DNA of 64,000 bases from Actinoplanes siamensis (GCF_016862395.1 NZ_BOMW01000017.1:1-64000); one strand, 5' to 3'; counted from the stretch's first letter, positions 9,050-18,067 are shown. The notes: generated by a model not told the origin, from the sequence alone. Made by a program: numbers and translations.

Positions 9050-10234
9050 TCACACCGCGCGACAGGTCCGGATGGCCGCATCTCGCCGACGGACCATCCA
9101 TCGGATCAGCGACGGGGTCAGCAGGACCACGGTGAACAGGCGGATGCTCTGCACCGCGGAGATGACCGCCACGTCACGGCCCGCGCTCGCGGCGGTGGCC
9201 ACCACCGCGTTGATGCCGCCGGGCGTGGTGGCGAGGTAGGCGTCCAGGAACGGCATCCCGGTGACGACGGCGAGGCACCAGGCCAGTGCCGCGCAGGCAA
9301 GGCACATCAGCCCGGTGGCGCCGATCAGATACGGCGCGAGCCGGCGCACGCGCCGGACGGACGTACGGTTGAACCGCAGCCCCACCTCGAGCCCTACCAG
9401 GACGAAGGCGAGGTCGCGCAGCGGCCCGGCCGGGGTGAACGTATGCGACGTGCCGGCCATCAGCAGCAGCGCGGTCAGCGCCATCGGCCCCAGCACCGAC
9501 GGCGCCGGCAGCGACAGCCGGGCCCCGGCCCGCACGCCGGCCACACAGATCACGATCAGCTGGAGCAGGCCCACCGCCTGGTGCGGATTCGTCACGAGGC
9601 GGGCCAGCGCGGGGAAGGCGCCGGGCGAGGGCGGCGCGGCGGCCGTTCCGCCGGCGAGCGCGACGATGACCGGCGCGCTCAGCGCGACGAGCCCGACTCG
9701 CAGGTACTGGGCGAAGGCGACCACGCGTGAGTCGGCGCCGATCGCCTCCGCGGAGGCCACGATCGCCGCCGAACCGCCCGGGATGAGGGCCATCAGGGCG
9801 TCGGCGAGGCTGATGCGGCTCACCCGCGCCAGCAGGACCGCGGTTCCCACGCTGAGGGCGATCGTCACCACGGTGGCGCCGGTCAGGGGCAGCACGGTGC
9901 CGGCGAGCGCGCGTACCACGGACGGCCCGAGGTAGCTTCCCATCAGCACACCGATGGTCGCGTGTGATCCGCTGACAGCGGCTCGCGGCAGATTTCCGGC
10001 GGCCACTCCGGTCAATGCCAGCACGACGCCCACAAGCAGCGACAACACGAGTTGCGGAGCGGGAACGCGCGCCTTCTCCCCGTACTCGCCGAGCAGGTAA
10101 CAGGCGACCGCCAGGACGGACCAGGCGGCGGCCGGGACCAGCCGCCTGCGAGCGGCGGTGAGCCGCCCGCGGAAGGGGCGTTCCGCTCTGTGGGCATCGA
10201 GCACGATCATGGCGTTGTCCCGTCGCGTCAGCAT
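9050..10234 (-). CDS. AbrB-family integral membrane protein
   Basis: A 394-residue protein with about ten hydrophobic helices arranged as two similar halves, each beginning with a Gly-rich segment (SYLGPSVV; LVGLEVGLRFN). The sequence ALIPGGSAAIVASAEAIGAD is characteristic of the AbrB membrane family (PF05145), often mislabelled as ammonia monooxygenase or regulator. Its transport substrate is not established. I use ATG 10234; a TTG lies two codons upstream and a further ATG at 10210, and none has a strong ribosome site. It lies 56 bp downstream of the beta-lactamase start on the same strand but is probably separate from it. Confidence 0.85.
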   Translation of the reverse strand: MLTRRDNAMIVLDAHRAERPFRGRLTAARRRLVPAAAWSVLAVACYLLGEYGEKARVPAPQLVLSLLVGVVLALTGVAAGNLPRAAVSGSHATIGVLMGSYLGPSVVRALAGTVLPLTGATVVTIALSVGTAVLLARVSRISLADALMALIPGGSAAIVASAEAIGADSRVVAFAQYLRVGLVALSAPVIVALAGGTAAAPPSPGAFPALARLVTNPHQAVGLLQLIVICVAGVRAGARLSLPAPSVLGPMALTALLLMAGTSHTFTPAGPLRDLAFVLVGLEVGLRFNRTSVRRVRRLAPYLIGATGLMCLACAALAWCLAVVTGMPFLDAYLATTPGGINAVVATAASAGRDVAVISAVQSIRLFTVVLLTPSLIRWMVRRRDAAIRTCRAV

Positions 10235-10370
10235 CGGCAAATCGGGTGAAATCTAGGCCTGTGCCGATAAGAAGACGCTGAAGACGAACACCACTCATCA
10301 CCCGCTGGGCGCGCCAACGCCGGGTACCGCCCGGCCGAGGACGGCGGCGACTGAGCCGTCGCCGCCCGGG

Positions 10371-10402
10371 GTCACACCGCGCGTGCCGATGCGCGGTGTG
10401 AC
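10371..10402 (-). terminator. hairpin after the WD40 gene
   Basis: GTCACACCGCGC, an 8-nt loop and GCGCGGTGTGAC form perfect 12-bp arms 28 bp beyond the stop of the leftward WD40 gene. A second hairpin, GGCGGCGAC with a 6-nt loop and GTCGCCGCC, follows at about 10343-10366, so termination may be double. Confidence 0.65.
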
Positions 10403-10430
10403 GCGCGACCACTCGCGGCCGGGGTCCGGA

Positions 10431-11675
10431 TCAGCCCGCGTTTCCGGTGGGCAGACGCCACAGCCGGACCCGGTTGTCCGCGCCGGCCGTGAGCAGGCGC
10501 TTGCTGTCCGGGCTGATCCGCAGCGCCCAGACCTGCCCCCGGTGCCCGGTCAGCGGCAGACCCACCGGGCTTCCGGTCGCGGCGCTCCACAGCCGTACGG
10601 TGCCGTCGTCGCTGCCGGTGGCCAGCAGCTTCCCGTTCGCGCTGAACCGCATGGCCCGCACCGGCCCGGCGTGACCGGTCAGCGGCGCGCCGATCGGCCG
10701 GCGGGTCGCCGTGTCCCACAGCCGTACGGTCTTGTCGCCGCCGGAGGACGTGGCCAGGAGCCGCCCGTCGGGGCTGAACGTGAGGGCGTACACCGGCCCG
10801 GAGTTGCCGGCGAGCGGTTCGCCGGCGGGTTCGCCGGTGGCCGGGTTCCACAGTCGTACGACGTCGCCGCCGTCGGAGGTGGCCAGGAGCCGTCCGTCCG
10901 GGCTGAAGCTCACCGCGTACACCGCCCCGGAGCCCGCGGCCAGCGGCTCGCCGATCGGCCGGCCGGTGCCGGTGCGCCACAACCGCACGGTGTTGTCGCT
11001 GCCGGCGGTCGCGAGGATCCGCCCGTCCGGGCTGAACACGACCTTGCTCACCGCGCCGGCCCGGCCGGTCATGGTGTGCACCAGCCGCCCGGTGCGGGTC
11101 TCCCACAGCCGGGCCGTGCCGTCGTCACCGGCGGTGGCCACCAGTCGCCCGGCCGGGCCGAAGGCCACCGAGCGCACCGGCCCGACGTGGCCGGTCAGCG
11201 GCCGTCCGGACCGCTGCCCGGTGGCGGAGTTCCACAACGACACCCCACGGTCCGCGCCGACGGCGAGCAGCTTGCCGTTCGGGCTGAACTCGATGGAGTG
11301 AACACCCTGGATGCGACCGGCGAGCTGGGGTCCGGTCCGGCGCCCGGTCACCGTGTTCCACTGCCGTACCACTCCGCGGCTCGCGGTGGCGAAGACTTTC
11401 CCGTCCGGGCGCAACGCGATGATCCCGGCCGCGCCGGGCACGCCGTTACGGGCACGGGGGGCGGGCGCCTCGTGGGGTGCGGCGGCCCGGCTGGGCGCGA
11501 CGCTCTCCGCGTTCCGGGTGAGCGCGGGTCGCGGGGCGGCATGCCCGGCGGTGGTGGTGACGGCGGGGGCGAGCAGCCCGATCATGGCAGCGGCGGCGAC
11601 CCGGCCGGCGCGTCGCCGGCGGGCACCGATCAGTGAGCTGCCGCAGGCATCTTTACGATCTCTCTCCGTAGTCAT
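10431..11675 (-). CDS. exported WD40-repeat protein
   Basis: A 414-residue protein made almost wholly of WD40 repeats. After a basic start and a hydrophobic stretch (VAAAAMIGLLAPAV, about residues 26-40) that looks like a signal peptide, I count eight repeats of the type VRSVAFSPDGRLLATxGDDxTVRLW, enough for one closed propeller. No kinase, NTPase or HTH domain is attached, unlike most actinobacterial WD40 proteins. It probably acts as an extracytoplasmic binding scaffold; the partner is unknown. It is transcribed alone and followed by tandem hairpins. Confidence 0.85.
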   Translation of the reverse strand: MTTERDRKDACGSSLIGARRRRAGRVAAAAMIGLLAPAVTTTAGHAAPRPALTRNAESVAPSRAAAPHEAPAPRARNGVPGAAGIIALRPDGKVFATASRGVVRQWNTVTGRRTGPQLAGRIQGVHSIEFSPNGKLLAVGADRGVSLWNSATGQRSGRPLTGHVGPVRSVAFGPAGRLVATAGDDGTARLWETRTGRLVHTMTGRAGAVSKVVFSPDGRILATAGSDNTVRLWRTGTGRPIGEPLAAGSGAVYAVSFSPDGRLLATSDGGDVVRLWNPATGEPAGEPLAGNSGPVYALTFSPDGRLLATSSGGDKTVRLWDTATRRPIGAPLTGHAGPVRAMRFSANGKLLATGSDDGTVRLWSAATGSPVGLPLTGHRGQVWALRISPDSKRLLTAGADNRVRLWRLPTGNAG

Positions 11676-11726
11676 TCCCGCACCGTAAGATCCGGCCGGG
11701 CGGGTGTCCGGCAGCTTCGCCGCGGT

Positions 11727-12380
11727 TCATCCGGCCGGGTTCTCCCGCCAGGTGGCCCGGCCGGAGCCGGGGGACTCGCCGTCGCCCGGACGGGGTTCGG
11801 CGTCGCGTGCGGGCAGCACGGCGTCGACCAGGTCCCGCGCGGCGGCCTCGAGTTCCGCGGCGGCGACCGGCCCGCCCGCGTTGGCGCCGGCGATGTTGTC
11901 GAAGAGGATGCCGTCGAGGCAGGCTACGAGCCATCTGGCCTGGCGCGGCGGGTCGCCGGCGCCGAGTTCGGTGAGCAGCGCGGCGATCCGCCGGCGCAAA
12001 CCGTCCCCGGAACGGTGGAGCTCCGCGGCCACCTCCGGCCGGCGCGCCGACTCCAGGGTGAGCTCGTAGCGGGCCAGGTGACGCTGCCTGCCGGTGGTCA
12101 GCCAGCGGTGCAGGATCTCGGCGAGGAGCCCGGCCAGAGCGGCCCGGTCCGCCGCGACGAGCCGGGACGCCAGGGCGTCGAGCTCGGTGTGGTCGTCCTC
12201 CACCAGACGCTGGACGCACGCGCTGAGCAAGGCCGCGCGGGACCGGTAGTAGTAGGACGTGGAGCCGGGCGGCAAGCCGGCCGCGGCGTCCACCGCGCGG
12301 TGTGTCAGACCGCGGGAACCGTGCTGGGCCAGCACGCCTAGGGCGGCGTCGGCGACGAGTCGGTGCCGCGCGGAGATCAT
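11727..12380 (-). CDS. TetR-family repressor
   Basis: A 217-residue TetR regulator. The N-terminal HTH (about residues 5-50) reads ALGVLAQHGSRGLTHR then AGLPPGSTSYYYRSR, the usual recognition helix with a YYYRS end. The C-terminal ligand domain fills the rest. I use ATG 12380; an in-frame GTG lies two codons upstream. It is divergent from an FAD monooxygenase across 61 bp that hold three copies of a 16-bp inverted repeat, so it very probably represses both genes and is released by a substrate of the monooxygenase. The inducer is unknown. Confidence 0.9.
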   Translation of the reverse strand: MISARHRLVADAALGVLAQHGSRGLTHRAVDAAAGLPPGSTSYYYRSRAALLSACVQRLVEDDHTELDALASRLVAADRAALAGLLAEILHRWLTTGRQRHLARYELTLESARRPEVAAELHRSGDGLRRRIAALLTELGAGDPPRQARWLVACLDGILFDNIAGANAGGPVAAAELEAAARDLVDAVLPARDAEPRPGDGESPGSGRATWRENPAG

Positions 12381-12387
12381 GACCACA

Positions 12388-12453
12388 CTCTACCGGCGTA
12401 GAGCTTGTTTGCCCTTCCTCTACATCTGTAGGGTCACCTCTATGGATGTAGAG
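12388..12453. promoter_or_regulatory. three 16-bp operators between tetR-type gene and monooxygenase
   Basis: Three sites share one format, six-base arm, four-base spacer, six-base arm. Site 1 (12388-12403) is CTCTAC-CGGC-GTAGAG, perfect. Site 2 (12418-12433) is CTCTAC-ATCT-GTAGGG, one mismatch. Site 3 (12438-12453) is CTCTAT-GGAT-GTAGAG, one mismatch, and covers the ATG of the monooxygenase. Starts are 30 and 20 bp apart, close to whole helical turns, so all sites face the same side of the DNA. This is what a cooperative TetR repressor would use. Confidence 0.82.
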
Positions 12454-13635
12454 GAACGACGGTCCGCCGCGGTGGTCGGGGGCGGCATCGGAGGGCTCGC
12501 CGCGGCCGTGGCCCTGCACCGCGCGGGATGGACGGTGGCGGTCCACGAGCGGTCCCCGGCACCGAAGCCGGCCGGAGCGGGGCTCACCCTGTGGCCGAAC
12601 GCGGTCCGCGCTCTGCACGCCCTGGGGCTCGCCGAGGCGCTGCGGTCGCGGGCGGCGCCCCTGACGGGTTCGGGCGTGCGCCGGCCCGACGGGCGATGGC
12701 TGTCGCGGACGGATGCCAGCCAGGTGATCTCCCGGCACGGTGCTCCACAGCTGGCGATCATGCGAGCCGACCTGGTGGAGCTGCTCGCCTCCGCGCTGCC
12801 GCCCGGGTGTCTGCGGCTGGGCGCGGACATCACCGGCGCCGACGCCGGCGGCCCGGACCGGCAGGCGAGCATCCGCTGTGGTGACCGGCTCGTCCCCGCC
12901 GATCTCGTGGTCGCGGCCGACGGTGTCAACTCCCGGCTGCGCCAGACGCTCTGGCCGACCCAGCCACCGGCGCGGTATTGCGGATACGTCGCCTGGCGCG
13001 CCGTGGTGCGCTCCCCGGCGACGGCGATCGGGGCGGCCAGTGAGACGTGGGGGCGGGCGGAGCGCTTCGGTGTCGTTCCGATCGGCCACGACCTGGTCTA
13101 CCTCTACGCCACCGCGAACAGCCCGGCCCGGAAGCCGGGCGCCGACGAGCTGGCCGAGCTCCGCCGCCGGTTCCGGCACTGGCACGAACCCATTCCCGCC
13201 CTGCTCGACGCGATCACGCCCGACGGCCTGCTGCGGCACGACATCATGGCGGTGCAGCCGTCCCCGCGGCGTCTCCACACCGGCCGGATGGCGTTGCTCG
13301 GCGACGCCGCCCACGCCATGGAACCCAACCTCGGCCAAGGCGCCGGCCTGGCCATCGAGGATGCCGTCGTGCTGGCGCACGCGGTGACCGGCGCGTCATC
13401 GACGGTCAGCGGGCTCGCTCACTACAGCCGGGCCCGAGCCGGACGCGTCACCCGGCTCGCCCGGCAGTCGCGCCTGCTCGGCCGGATCACGCAGAGTCCC
13501 TCCGCTGCCGTCGTGGCGTTGCGCGACGTCGCTACCCGCCTGATCCCCGACCGCCTCGCGCTGCGCGGATTCGACGCCGCCGCCAACTGGCATCCGCCGG
13601 CGCCACCCCCCGGGCGCGCCCCAAGGGAGCGCTGA
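12442..13635 (+). CDS. FAD-dependent monooxygenase
   Basis: A 397-residue group A flavoprotein monooxygenase (salicylate/p-hydroxybenzoate hydroxylase type), which uses NAD(P)H and oxygen to hydroxylate or oxidise an aromatic or drug-like substrate. The dinucleotide-binding GGGIGG is at residues 13-18, the DG motif is in VVAADGVNS, and the FAD-ribityl GD motif is in LLGDAAHAMEPNLGQG. The start ATG 12442 lies inside the third operator and no strong ribosome site precedes it, so it may be a near-leaderless message. Induction through the divergent TetR is likely; a role in antibiotic or xenobiotic inactivation is possible. Confidence 0.92.
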   Translation: MDVEERRSAAVVGGGIGGLAAAVALHRAGWTVAVHERSPAPKPAGAGLTLWPNAVRALHALGLAEALRSRAAPLTGSGVRRPDGRWLSRTDASQVISRHGAPQLAIMRADLVELLASALPPGCLRLGADITGADAGGPDRQASIRCGDRLVPADLVVAADGVNSRLRQTLWPTQPPARYCGYVAWRAVVRSPATAIGAASETWGRAERFGVVPIGHDLVYLYATANSPARKPGADELAELRRRFRHWHEPIPALLDAITPDGLLRHDIMAVQPSPRRLHTGRMALLGDAAHAMEPNLGQGAGLAIEDAVVLAHAVTGASSTVSGLAHYSRARAGRVTRLARQSRLLGRITQSPSAAVVALRDVATRLIPDRLALRGFDAAANWHPPAPPPGRAPRER

Positions 13636-13753
13636 TCAGAGCGCACAACGGCGGGCCCGGCCCTCCAGGTTTTCTCACGCCGCCCTTCAGCGTTCCTCCA
13701 GCGCCCTCGCCACGGTGGAGGGAGCACTCCGCTCCTACGGCATGGAGGTTCCT

Positions 13754-15406
13754 ATGGCATCGCCGCCCCGTCCCGTCGTCCTGGCCGCCGCCCTGCTGGT
13801 CGCATCCACCGCGCTGGGCGGGCGCGCCGTGGCGGCAGCACCGGCCACCACCGCGGACACCGCCGTGGTGTTGCGTCCCGACGGGGACATCATCCGGGAG
13901 TGGTCAGGCGGCACCGCCGGCCCGGCGTGGTCCGCGCTGGACGACGCCGTCGTGCAGCCGGCGTCGGTGTCCGCCGCCGACTACGTCTACGCCAGCGGCG
14001 CCGGACGCCGTATCGAGGTCACGCTCACCACTACGCCGCTCTCCGGCGGCACGGCCTCGGTGACCGGCTGGTTCTATGCCAACACCGGCAGCGCCACCCA
14101 GCTGTCGGCCCAGGTGGTGACGTCCGGCCGGACGCTGGCCGGCATCACCGTCCCGGCCGGCTCGGGATTCGCCTGGCGTTCGGTGAGCGCCACCGGGATC
14201 GCCCAGGCCGATCTGGACGACCTGCGGCTGCGGTTCACCACCGCCGGGGGCGGCGACAGCAACGTGCGGGCCGCGTACGCCTCCGCGGCGGTGAGCGCGG
14301 GACCGGCGTGCACCCCGGGCTGGGGCTCGTTCGGCCCCGGATCCTGGCCGCCGGCGTGCTGGCGGCCGTTCGAGACGAGCAGCCCCTTCAACACGCGCCT
14401 GCCCGCCAGCCCGCGACTCATCGGCGGCAGCGCGCAGCGCTCCGACGCGATCAGGGCGCGGATCCTGGGTGACATCTCCGCCCGCGACTACCCGGGACAC
14501 ATCAGCGCGGATCCGCAGGGTCTCGGCGGCGAGCCCACCTACTACGCGCAGTCCGGCGATCCGTCGTACGTGATCGACTGCCTGTCGTACGGCGGCGCCT
14601 GCACCATCGACGGGATGAGCGTGCGCATCCCGGCGCAGGCCGCGCCGGAGGGCGGCTGGTCCGCGCCGGCCGGCGCGGACCGGCACCTCGCCGTGGTGGA
14701 CCAGAGCACCGGATGGTCGTACGACATGTGGCAGGTCCGCGGCAGCGGCCTGCCCGCGCCCGGCGGCACCCTGCAGATCTCCTTCGGCGGCCGGTCGCGC
14801 GTGGTCGGCGACTGCGCCTCCGGCGTGCCCGCGGACGGCACCAACTGCGAGCCCACCGGCGTGGGGCACGGCACCGCCGCGCACTTCGCCGGGCTGGCCG
14901 GCCGGGTACGCGCGGAGGAGCTCCAGGCCGGCCGGATCGACCACGCGTTGAACATCGTGATCGACTGCGACAACGGCACCTTCGTGTACCCGGCCCGCGG
15001 CAAGGGCAAGACCTGCGCGAACACCACGGACGCGCCGCCCATGGGCGCGCTGCTGCAGCTGGACCTGACGTCGCAGCAGATCGACGCGCTGCCGGTGCAG
15101 CCGTGGAAGAAGGTCTTCCTGCGAGCCATGGCCGAATACGGCATGTACTTCGGCGACACCGGCTCGCAGAACATCTTCTCCATCGAGACCGAGTCGGGCA
15201 ATCAGTACACCGCGTTCGGCCGGCCCGACCCCTGGCTCGCCTACGGGCAGGCCAACTGGGAGCCGTACACCGCGGACGGCGTGACCTCGTACGTGGCCAA
15301 GCTCTACAACCGCCCCGGCGACCCCGACCCCACCCTCGACTGGACCTCGGCGGTGTGGAGCCACCTGCGGGTGCTCGACCCGTGCGTGGCTCAGCGGACC
15401 TGCTGA
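13754..15406 (+). CDS. large exported protein of unknown function
   Basis: A 550-residue secreted protein. ATG 13754 follows GGAGG and starts a Sec signal (VVLAAALLVAST...GRAVAAAP). The first 170 residues of the mature protein look like an all-beta domain (repeated GG-T-V strands). After a Trp/Pro-rich hinge (GWGSFGPGSWPPACWRP) comes a second domain with conserved-looking stretches AHFAGLAGRVRAEEL, ALNIVIDCDNGTFVYPA and FSIETESGNQYTAF. Several cysteine pairs fit extracellular folding. I do not recognise the family. A carbohydrate-related role would fit the neighbourhood, but this is only context. Confidence 0.82.
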   Translation: MASPPRPVVLAAALLVASTALGGRAVAAAPATTADTAVVLRPDGDIIREWSGGTAGPAWSALDDAVVQPASVSAADYVYASGAGRRIEVTLTTTPLSGGTASVTGWFYANTGSATQLSAQVVTSGRTLAGITVPAGSGFAWRSVSATGIAQADLDDLRLRFTTAGGGDSNVRAAYASAAVSAGPACTPGWGSFGPGSWPPACWRPFETSSPFNTRLPASPRLIGGSAQRSDAIRARILGDISARDYPGHISADPQGLGGEPTYYAQSGDPSYVIDCLSYGGACTIDGMSVRIPAQAAPEGGWSAPAGADRHLAVVDQSTGWSYDMWQVRGSGLPAPGGTLQISFGGRSRVVGDCASGVPADGTNCEPTGVGHGTAAHFAGLAGRVRAEELQAGRIDHALNIVIDCDNGTFVYPARGKGKTCANTTDAPPMGALLQLDLTSQQIDALPVQPWKKVFLRAMAEYGMYFGDTGSQNIFSIETESGNQYTAFGRPDPWLAYGQANWEPYTADGVTSYVAKLYNRPGDPDPTLDWTSAVWSHLRVLDPCVAQRTC

Positions 15407-15414
15407 CCGGCACC

Positions 15415-15454
15415 TGTTCCCGCCGGCGCCCGGACCGCGGCGCCGGCGGGAACA
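15415..15454. terminator. bidirectional 16-bp hairpin
   Basis: A perfect 16-bp stem with an 8-nt loop lies between the convergent exported-protein gene and the SARP gene, two bases from the latter's stop. It begins TGTTCCCGCC and ends GGCGGGAACA. Confidence 0.85.
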
Positions 15455-15455
15455 C

Positions 15456-16820
15456 TCAGTCGTCGAGCACGGTGACGTGCAACGGCAGGACCGCCTGCCG
15501 GCTCTCCGGCATCCGGATCACGGTGAGCAGCGCCCACCGGCCGGCGTGCGTCCGCAGGCACACCTCGGCGCCGGCGGCCAGCCCGGCCAGCCGGACGTTG
15601 CCGCCACCCCGCCGGGACAGGCCGCGGCAGACCTGCGGCGGGTCGCCGGGGTTGACCGCGTGCACGGCGTTGAAGGCGTCGGTGTTGGTCAAGTCGACCC
15701 CGGAGATCTGGTCGTGCGGCGCGTCCGGGCTGGTGCGGTACAGGTCCAGGTGGTCGTAGTCCGGCGAGCGCGGGTTGTTGGTGGCATGCCAGTCGCTGGG
15801 CCGCCCGGCCGGGATGTCGAGGTCGTACCCGAGGCCGGGCCGGACGGCCACGTCGAACTCCGCGAAGGTCCCACCCACGGGCGGGGCCTCCGGCACGGCG
15901 CGGTCACCCGCGCCCAGCCCGGCGGCAACCCCGATCGGCAGGACGGCTGCGGCGGCGATCCACCTCCACGGACGCCGGCGCGCCCCGGGCGCGGGCGCCG
16001 CGGGCCGCGCTTCGGGCCGGGTCACCGGTGACCGCGGCGACGCGGGCGGGGCACCGCCGATCTCCAGATCCGGGTCCTGCCGCAGGATCCGCTGCTCGAG
16101 CCGGTGCAGTCTCGGCCCCGGTTCGACGCCCAACTCCTCGACCAGGCGGGTCCGGGCGGCACGGTAGGCGCCGAGCGCGTCGGCCTGCCGGCCGGACCGG
16201 TAGAGGGCCAGCATGAGCTGCGCCACCCACTCCTCCCGCCAGGGGTTCGCCAGCACCAGGCCGTCCAGCTCCGCCACCAGCTCGGCATGCCGGCCCAGGG
16301 CCAGGTCCGCGTCGATCCGCAGCTCGGTGGCCACCAGCTGGCACTGTTCCAGCCGGGCCGCCTCCCGCGCCGCGGTGTCGCCGGGCACGTTGCCGTACGC
16401 GGCCCCGCGCCACCAGCCCAGGGCGGCGTGCAGCAGGTCCGCGGCCTTGTCGTGCTCCTGCGCCTCGAGGGCCGCCCGGCCCCGGCGCACCGCCTCCTCG
16501 AACCGGCGGCTGTCCAGCTGGTCCGGCGGCAGATCGAGCAGATACCCGCCGGGGACCGTGCGCAGCACGCGCGGCCTGTCCCCGGGACGCCGATCCGGTT
16601 CGAGCAGCCGGCGCAGCTGGGACACGTACGTCTGCAGGGTGTTCGCGGCGCTCGCCGGCGGACCGCCGGGCCAGACCTCCGCGCCCAGGGCCTCCGGGGT
16701 GACCAGCTCTGCGCGGTGCACCACCAGGTACGCCAGCACGGCGCGGGCCTTGGCGGCGCGGACGACGACGTCCCGCCCGCCCTGCCGGACGGTCAGCGGT
16801 CCCAGCACCAGGATCTCCAC
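15456..16820 (-). CDS. membrane-anchored SARP/BTAD regulator
   Basis: A 454-residue regulator starting at GTG 16820 (VEILVLGPL, the usual SARP beginning). Residues 1-95 form an OmpR-type winged helix (AKARAVLAYLVVHR, then TLQTYVSQLRRLL), and 100-250 the BTAD helices ending in RLVEELGVEPGPRLHRLEQ. Unlike ordinary SARPs it continues through a Pro-rich linker and a basic RRRPWRW stop into one hydrophobic helix (about 286-304). A C-terminal domain of about 150 residues follows with two cysteines, which should lie outside the membrane. This topology (DNA binding inside, sensor outside) matches CadC/ToxR logic. It is divergent from an SPW-repeat gene with a 22-bp palindrome between them. Confidence 0.88.
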   Translation of the reverse strand: MEILVLGPLTVRQGGRDVVVRAAKARAVLAYLVVHRAELVTPEALGAEVWPGGPPASAANTLQTYVSQLRRLLEPDRRPGDRPRVLRTVPGGYLLDLPPDQLDSRRFEEAVRRGRAALEAQEHDKAADLLHAALGWWRGAAYGNVPGDTAAREAARLEQCQLVATELRIDADLALGRHAELVAELDGLVLANPWREEWVAQLMLALYRSGRQADALGAYRAARTRLVEELGVEPGPRLHRLEQRILRQDPDLEIGGAPPASPRSPVTRPEARPAAPAPGARRRPWRWIAAAAVLPIGVAAGLGAGDRAVPEAPPVGGTFAEFDVAVRPGLGYDLDIPAGRPSDWHATNNPRSPDYDHLDLYRTSPDAPHDQISGVDLTNTDAFNAVHAVNPGDPPQVCRGLSRRGGGNVRLAGLAAGAEVCLRTHAGRWALLTVIRMPESRQAVLPLHVTVLDD

Positions 16821-16895
16821 GCACCCCACCCTGCCGCCGGAGAGCAGGATGCCGATGCGCACCGTTGAGTATCGGACAGTTGCCGGGCCCACGAT

Positions 16896-16917
16896 CCCGG
16901 AACGCCGGCGTTCCGGG
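16896..16917. promoter_or_regulatory. 22-bp perfect palindrome
   Basis: Arms CCCGGAACGCC and GGCGTTCCGGG meet with no spacer. The site lies between the divergent SARP and SPW-repeat genes, 76 and 66 bp from their starts, so it could be an operator for either. It contains GAAC-N6-GTTC, which is two bases longer than the actinobacterial LexA box and should not be called one. Confidence 0.5.
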
Positions 16918-16983
16918 CCGGTGGGGACCACGCTGAAGGGGTATGCCACCTGTCCAGCGTTCTTGTCGGAAGAGGTGGGAGAG

Positions 16984-17427
16984 ATGAACGAGACCATGGG
17001 GTACGTGCCGCTGGGCACCCACCCCGATCTGATCGAGATGCAGATCCGGTACGAGCGGGCGGCGGCCAGCGGCCCGGCGGTGATCACCGACGGCATGACG
17101 TTGCTGGCCGGTCTGTGGCTGGCCGTCTCGCCCTGGGTCATCCGGTTCGACGTGACCGCGCCCGGGGTCCGGGCCAGCAACCTGATCATGGGAATCGCGG
17201 TCGCCGTGACGGCCCTGGGCCTGACCCTGATGCCGGCCCGCATGGTGCGGGTGAGCTGGGCGACCGCGGCCATCGGAGCATGGGTCGTCGCATCGCAGTG
17301 GATCATCGAGCGGTCGGCCAGCACCTGGCCCATCATGATCAACAACGTGGTCACCGGAGCGGTGATCATGGTCCTGGGCGTAGCCGCCGTCGCCATCCTG
17401 ACGGCCACGGCCGAGCCCCGTAAGTGA
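16984..17427 (+). CDS. SPW-repeat membrane protein
   Basis: A 147-residue protein with four hydrophobic helices after a charged N-terminus of about 35 residues. The second half of helix one reads LAVSPWVI, the Ser-Pro-Trp signature of SPW-repeat proteins (PF03779), whose function is not established. ATG 16984 follows AGGTGGGAGAG. It is divergent from the membrane SARP and may be its target, which is inference from position and the palindrome between them. Confidence 0.8.
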   Translation: MNETMGYVPLGTHPDLIEMQIRYERAAASGPAVITDGMTLLAGLWLAVSPWVIRFDVTAPGVRASNLIMGIAVAVTALGLTLMPARMVRVSWATAAIGAWVVASQWIIERSASTWPIMINNVVTGAVIMVLGVAAVAILTATAEPRK

Positions 17428-17572
17428 TCGAGCAACAGGCCCGGGCCAGGCTGGCCCGCATGGTGGCCAAAAGCCGGCGGTAGCGACAAGGAGCACCAGC
17501 TCGCGCGGGAACCGCCGCACTCGCCGTGACCCAGCACGGCCCTCGCCCTACCGCGAGGCGCGGTCGCCGTTG

Positions 17573-18067
17573 TCAATCCGTGAGGAAGGGCTGGATCCGG
17601 GCGGCCGGGGTGAGCAGGAGGATGGTCGAGCCGTCGGCGAAGGCCAGCCGCAGCCGCCGGTCCTTCTCCGTGGCCGAGACCAGCTCGGGCCGCCGGCACT
17701 CCCAGCGCAGGCGCAGGCCCGGCGGCCGGCCGGACGCCGGGTGGAGCAGGCGGCGCCAGAACCCGCCACCCTGGGACAAGACCATCAGGCGGCGGTCGGT
17801 GCGGGCCAGCACCCGCGGATCGGTGACCAGGCGGACATGCTGGTCCAGCTCTTCGGCGAGGCTGCGGGGCGGGCCGTCCGCGCCACGGCGGCCGGTGGGC
17901 GGAAGCCGGCGGAACCGGAACGGTGACATCTCGGCGCGGGTCATCCCGGTCGACGTGCGCCCGTCCGCCTTGCTGACCCAGACGGCGGCGCGGAACTCCT
18001 CGCCGGGCCGCAGGTGCTCGCGCACCGCGGCCGCCACCTGCTCGTCGTGCCCGGCACCGAAGCCCAC
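17573..18067 (-). CDS. small protein of unknown function (family copy 1)
   Basis: A 164-residue soluble protein. I place the start at GTG 18067, because GGAAGGGAG lies about eight bases upstream; an in-frame TTG further up has no such site. It begins with a helix and [14 protein letters not shown], and ends with [17 protein letters not shown] before a short tail. A second window gene (28427-29020) has the same two blocks with a longer, variable middle, so this is a lineage family. No catalytic motif is evident. The start lies 199 bp from the divergent LLM oxidoreductase. Confidence 0.75.
   Translation of the reverse strand: MGFGAGHDEQVAAAVREHLRPGEEFRAAVWVSKADGRTSTGMTRAEMSPFRFRRLPPTGRRGADGPPRSLAEELDQHVRLVTDPRVLARTDRRLMVLSQGGGFWRRLLHPASGRPPGLRLRWECRRPELVSATEKDRRLRLAFADGSTILLLTPAARIQPFLTD

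Noticed and set aside
16896..16917. A LexA (SOS) box in the SARP-SPW palindrome
   Set aside because: The spacing between GAAC and GTTC is six bases rather than four, and neither neighbour is a repair gene.
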